A stretch of 64,000 bases of DNA from Tulasnella sp. 424 (Eukaryota > Basidiomycota > Agaricomycetes > Cantharellales > Tulasnellaceae). Below, piece by piece: positions 59,404 to 64,000 of the stretch. The notes beneath the pieces were generated by a model that saw only the letters and a program-made list of their open reading frames with translations, was not told where the DNA came from and searched no databases. The stretch spans positions 208,042 through 272,041 of the forward strand of contig WSUB01000042.1 of NCBI GenBank assembly GCA_019633425.1, read 5' to 3'. The first letter of the stretch is position 1. Every line of letters starts with the position of its first letter. The position numbers were made by a program, and so were the translations under genes.

Positions 59404-62234
59404 TCAATCCTCAGCGCTCACCGTGTTGAATTTTGAGCCCGAGGTCAAAGTAGAAGGTTCCTGGAAGGTTTGTGTGAACTGAACACGATATTGTTTGAAA
59501 ATACCGTGGAGATCCTCGTCGGCTTCCTGCTCTCTCTGTTGTCGACGGACTCGAGCAAGACGGGAAGAACATTCAGCCATCGCCGTAAATTGGCTGGTTT
59601 TGGCGTTGATGCGTGATGCCTCCTCCAGTACATTGATCGCTTCTCCGAAGCGGCTCTGCGACGCATATGATCGTCCCAAGCTGCTGAGTGCGTTAGCCAC
59701 TCCGATGTCATAGCGGATAGATCTTGCTGCGTCTATCGCGTCCTGCAGGGTCGCGATGGCTTGGACATGGTCTCCTCGCTCTTGAAGGACGTCTCCGAGC
59801 GCGCGAAGCCCGTTTGCGACCCCGACGTGGTAGCCTATCGATCGAGATTTTGAAATGCTTTCCGATAAGGCGTTGATAGCGTCGTCGTGTCGAGCGGCTA
59901 GACGGTATGTATCCCCTAGGTCCTTGAGCGTATTTATGATACCTAGCTCGCTCCCAGTCCCCCTGACTATAGAGAGTGCTTCGTCTAGCACAACGAAAGC
60001 ATCAGGGTAGCGGTTTTGCATTTGATTGTAAACCCTTCCTAACCCCTTCAGTGCGTTCGCGGCACCTCCGTCATACGTTTGATTGCGGCTCTTCTCGAGA
60101 GCTTTGGTGAAGGAAAGAAGGGCGTCTTCAGGACGGCCTTGTAGCAGGTACAAGGTTCCGAGGCTTTGGTGAATAGAGACGATACCCAATCCATATTGGA
60201 TCCGCTCGCACGTTGCCATTGCCTCGTTCAGGTGCGACGTTGCCTCAGAAAATCGACAGCCAGCCACGTGGAGATCGCCCGACACCCGCAGAGCGTTTCC
60301 AAGACCAAGCAAGTACCCCAGACGCCGCGAAGTAGCTATAGCATCCTCGAGTACCGTGCGAGCGTCATCGAGCCGGCCTCGGATTCGGTACACTTCGGCG
60401 ATTTGGGTAAGAGTGTTGACCACTCCGGCGTCATCCCATGCTCCACGCCGAACTGCCAGAGCTTCATCCAACGTCGCAAGGGCTTCGTCGTAGCGGGCTT
60501 GGAGGCTATAGGCCGTCCCAAGCTCAGTCAAGGCAACCGCAATGCCCAAACTGTTTCCGGTACACCTGTGTCTGGAGAGCGCTTCATCCAGGACAAGTAT
60601 CGCATCGCTGATGTGGAACTGAAGGATATTGACACTGCCGATGTTGTGAAGCGAGTTTGCGATGCCGTACTCGTCGTTGAGGACGCGATATCGCTGAAGT
60701 GCTCCGTGGAACGCTTGGAGGGCGGCATCGTACCGATTTTGGGCGCGGTGGACATTTCCGAGGTGGCGGAGAACGCTGGCTTGCCCCATGCCATTGTCGT
60801 CTTTGCAGTAGATTGACAGGGCCTCGTTTAGTAACTCGAGGGCCTCTTCCGGACATCCGCGCCAATATTTGAGCGCTCCAAGGGAGGAGAGGAGCTCTCC
60901 TGAGTTCGCATCTTCTCCAAGTTCGTCCGTTACAGAACGTGGGACGCATCGAGGCTAAAGGAAGGGATTTAGCATTCAAGTCTTATTCTAAACTCCTCGA
61001 CTTACCAATAACCTCAGAACCCTTTCTGACCTATCTGCGGAAGCTCGTTGGTCTGGATCCTCCGCCCAGCAACCCCGCATCATATCCCATATCGCTAGCA
61101 CGTCGTTGAAGCGCCAATGCATTTCGGGGTTAGGTTCGGTGAGAATCTTGAGGATGACTGCAAAGTCGGCCTGAATATCTTGGTAGGGCAATTCCCCCGT
61201 AACAAGCTTTGTGAGGGCGTCAGCATAAAAGCTCTTCGGGTCTGAGCAGCACTCTTGTTCACCTCCCATGCGACCCAACCGAATGCCCACATGTCGCTCC
61301 GAGTATCGCGGCCTTCTCCGTTTAGCAGCTCAGGGCTTGCCCATCTCACGGAACAGCTGTTCCCCGTGCCTTCGATCCTTTCGAATATGCCATCCCCACG
61401 AATTCGAGCGAGGCCAAAATCCGAGAGTACAGCCCTGCGTCTCGTGTTGACCAGGATGTTTGCCTTTAGGAGCAGTAAATTAGAGAACGATTTCAGCGCA
61501 CTGTCTCCTCTTTGCGTACCGACTTCAGATCACCATGAACAATAGGAGGTGAATGGGAATGAAGGTATTCGAGACCCATGGCGGCGTCGTGCAGCTATAG
61601 TTGAAAGGTTGGGTAATCGGCTACCATGGTGAAACCGAGCAGCTTGACACTCACCAAAGAGAGTCGTTCTGGAACTTCGAATTCCCGCTTCTCGAGAAAA
61701 TCCATAATGTTTCCATTGGCCTCCCATGGGACGACAAGCCATGCCTCCGCATTTGCGAAGTCGTCGTGGAAGCCAAGGAGCTTCGTGGCGTTGGGATGGT
61801 TCACTTCCGCGAGCACAAGAAGCTCCCGAGCGAACAGCTACGAGAACCAACAAGGCTCAATCGGTTTGCAGATTCTTTTGAACAAAGGTCAGGCTTTACT
61901 GACCCGTTTCATTTCTTCGTCGTTATTCGTGGACCATCGAGTGAGCATCTTCACAGCGACACTGCGCGGCTTGCGTCCTTCTCCAGCAGGTCGAAACACG
62001 GCTTTGGTCACTTCTCCGTAACCTCCAACGAACCTCTGGCCTTCTGGATCGAATTCGAGCTGGCCGGTCTCGATCCGATATCTTGCGAGGATTTTGAAAG
62101 CTCGACTCTACAGTGTGCACCACCGTCTGTTCAGCCGCAGCCTACCACGTCCATGGTGTAGCGCCAAGTAAAGTACCGACCATATCTAAAAATCGTTGCT
62201 GTGGATTTTCATCGCCATCTTCGACGTCGGTCAT
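59404..62234 (-). CDS. Protein kinase fused to a long C-terminal TPR array
   Basis: One spliced gene, with joins checked through each kinase motif. It starts MTDVEDGDENPQQRFLDM. The kinase has G-loop FVGGYGEVTKAVF, VAVKML, NHPNATKLLGF, GLEYLHSH, catalytic loop HGDLKSANILVN, SDFGLARI, SVRWASPELL, MWAFGWVAWE and MRGCWAEDPDQRASA. Lys, Asp and DFG are present, so it should be active; HGD in place of HRD is common in tyrosine-kinase-like fungal kinases. An in-frame join (VLRLL-PRCVPRSVTD) leads to about twelve TPR units of 40 residues with the kinesin-light-chain/NPHP3 pattern (GLGNALRVSGDLH, ANALSSLGRSYASQSRFGEA). It ends KFNTVSAED. Such modular kinase-TPR proteins form expanded families in Agaricomycetes; a sensing or NLR-like role is inference. 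Confidence 0.85.
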
Positions 62235-63928
62235 AGTGGGAATACTTCAAACGAAAGCTGGCGTCGGAACGAAAGGGGGGGGGGAGGTTTGAAGGGTCAA
62301 GCACGGCGCGAAACCAGCGTTGCAGCGTATTTCAAGGGATGATAAGGTCTCTTGTACGTGAAGCGGTGCAGGTTGAGTCAGATTTGAAAAGGGGGTCAGA
62401 TCCTTATCAAGGTTCGCGAACCTCTCTGATTGGAGGTGGTTGTGTAACGCGGATGTTGCCTTATTCATTCGGAGCTGCCATTTTAAGTCGGTCAGCGCTT
62501 GATACGTTACAGGTGTGGCACCGCCTGGGTGTTCTGTAGCTCAGCCTGTGAATACGGGCCACACGGGTTAGGCAATCGACGGCTGGCGAGGTCATGAGAT
62601 ACTCGACCGCCTTACAGCACTTGGGAAAAATCCGAAAGGTAAATGTACTCACTGTAAGATAGCCGACTGGCTGCTGTGGAGTGCGAAGAAGCATCCGGAC
62701 ACCAGATCGCGAATTACTTCGTTGGTCGTGCAGGGGGTGACATTGACCTTCGTGCACGAACGGTTCCACTGGTCGAATTAGGACAGTGTCGCTGAAGAAC
62801 AGTGCGAAACAAAGCGGCAGGTCGCTAAAGTTGCTTCATGGACGAAACATTGATAAATTCAGTCACCACACCCAGGTCCGCGGAAGGTCTTTGGCTTACA
62901 GCGTGAGGGACTTGTCGATGACGTCGGGCACTGTGGATTTGGTCGAACTGCCAAGAAGCGTCAGACATGTCACCCAAACGCTTCCGTGGGTCTGGTGTGG
63001 ACTTGGCCTAGGTAGCTTCTCGTGAATGCCCAGAATCCGAGATGACCAGGTCGTCAACTGATTTTTGATTGTCGTTAAAGAAGTTTAAGCGTCGGACAAC
63101 CGCCCCAAATGCGATACAGTGGTTGGCCCGGCGCGGTTTTGTCGACGCTTCCTTATTTAACATCTACAGTGCCGAACTCGGCATCTCTCGCGGGGCTTAC
63201 CACGTGCCAGTGTGCTTCGTGCCCGAGGTCTGTAGGACACAGTGGGTGTGTAAAATACTAGGCTGATCTCATGTTCTATATTACATCGTACCAAAAAGCC
63301 TTGGGTGAATGCGCTGATGGGTTTGGTCTTGGGAAAAATCTTTTCATCGGGAGAAGTCGGTGGCCGAGCCAAGGCGAATCTTAGTTTTGGGCTCGGGTTC
63401 CATGCAAATGTACTTTAAAATGCTAGTATTCTAGGTAAGTACTAGTAAGGAGACCCCCCTGAAATGCGACAATTCTGCTGAGGGGGGTCTGGGGGGTCCG
63501 CTCGGCGAGTCGTAGAGAACGGAGATGATGAGGATAGCCTTATTTAGAGCAGTGGCCGAGGTGTTACAGGGAGGTGAAATGCGCAGCAACGGGAGAAGTT
63601 TTTCTCCGAGCGGTAGCGAACGAAGGGTGACCGGGTGGGAGACGAGATGTGCCGCCGGTCCTGGACTTCGTAAGTTCCCGCGCTTCGCTCTTGTTTCGCT
63701 GGACGACGGTCGCCCCTTTCTTTTCCTCCTTACAACCACTTGCTCTCTTCCCTCATCTCTTCAAATCCCCTCCATCCCATCCACTAGTTCCTCCTCTTTT
63801 CACTTCCCTCCCACCCGCTGGTCGGCCACGTCTCTCACTTTTCACTCGTTTTCTTCACTTTCTTTTCCCGCTTCGTTCTTAAAAAACCCTCCTGTTCTGC
63901 ACGCTGGTCGTTTGACAGCAACCCGAGG
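62235..63928. other. Intergenic region with CT-rich leader at its right end
   Basis: No gene recognised between 62235 and 63928. The part 63670-63905 is strongly pyrimidine-rich, like a fungal core promoter and 5' leader for the gene starting near 63929. Confidence 0.5.
63451..63490. repeat. Perfect 10-bp hairpin
   Basis: AGACCCCCCT (63451-63460) and AGGGGGGTCT (63481-63490) are exact inverted repeats with a 20-base loop. A second GGGGGG run follows at once. Role unknown. Confidence 0.5.
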
Positions 63929-64000
63929 ATGACAAGTCTCCCATATCGAACATCGGGGATGGATTTTAGTGATGGTAGGAGGGGTGGACTCGGTCCTGAC
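63929..64000 (+). CDS. Probable start of a gene cut by the window edge
   Basis: ATG at 63929 follows the pyrimidine-rich leader and opens a frame MTSLPYRTSGMDFSDGRRGG that runs off the window. Product unknown; the start is chosen only by promoter context. Confidence 0.35.
   Translation, partial: MTSLPYRTSGMDFSDGRRGGLGPD

Overview
The window is genomic DNA from a filamentous basidiomycete, most likely an Agaricomycete. Nearly every gene is cut by many short (about 50-75 nt) GT-AG introns, and the housekeeping genes are fungal in type: a FOL1 trifunctional folate enzyme, BTN1, PAN3, LHS1, IRE1, JIP5, GWT1, NADP-GDH, MRPL24 and DBP4. A tandem set of hydroxyquinol-type intradiol dioxygenases would suit a plant-litter or wood saprotroph. 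I cannot name the species.

Layout. 0.16-14 kb is a compact housekeeping block: FOL1 (+), a coiled-coil protein (+), then BTN1, PAN3 and LHS1 (all -). 14-25.4 kb is gene-poor and shaped by duplication. It holds four tandem copies of a small gene whose product I read as a divergent forkhead-like domain, a degenerate companion sequence on the opposite strand, and a copy of the LHS1 promoter plus signal peptide. 26-34.5 kb carries IRE1 (-) and JIP5 (+). The divergent IRE1/JIP5 junction has been tandemly duplicated, giving a second, lumen-only IRE1 paralog and a JIP5 stump. 34.8-41.2 kb is housekeeping again: GWT1, GDH1 and MRPL24 (all -). 41.6-46.7 kb holds three tandem intradiol dioxygenase genes (+), followed by DBP4 (+) and an NT-C2 domain protein (-) up to 51.9 kb. 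51.9-59.4 kb is gene-poor, with one intact and one decayed dispersed copy of the forkhead-like gene, an orphan exon and an inverted pair of decayed sequences. 59.4-62.2 kb is a protein kinase fused to a long TPR array (-). A CT-rich leader and the first codons of another gene run off the right edge.

The two 100-N gaps (13815-13914, 46470-46569) are each flanked by an exact 77-bp direct repeat, and each 77-mer also occurs in a nearby paralog. Both look like unresolved assembly-graph branches rather than missing sequence.

How the parts relate. Two ER-stress components sit here: IRE1, the unfolded-protein-response sensor, and LHS1, an ER Hsp70-family chaperone. Both have given rise to local partial duplicates that keep the ER-targeting N-terminus. 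The most noteworthy items are the lumen-only IRE1 paralog, whose indels against the parent all preserve frame, and the forkhead-like gene array. I found no autonomous transposon, CRISPR array, rRNA or convincing tRNA.
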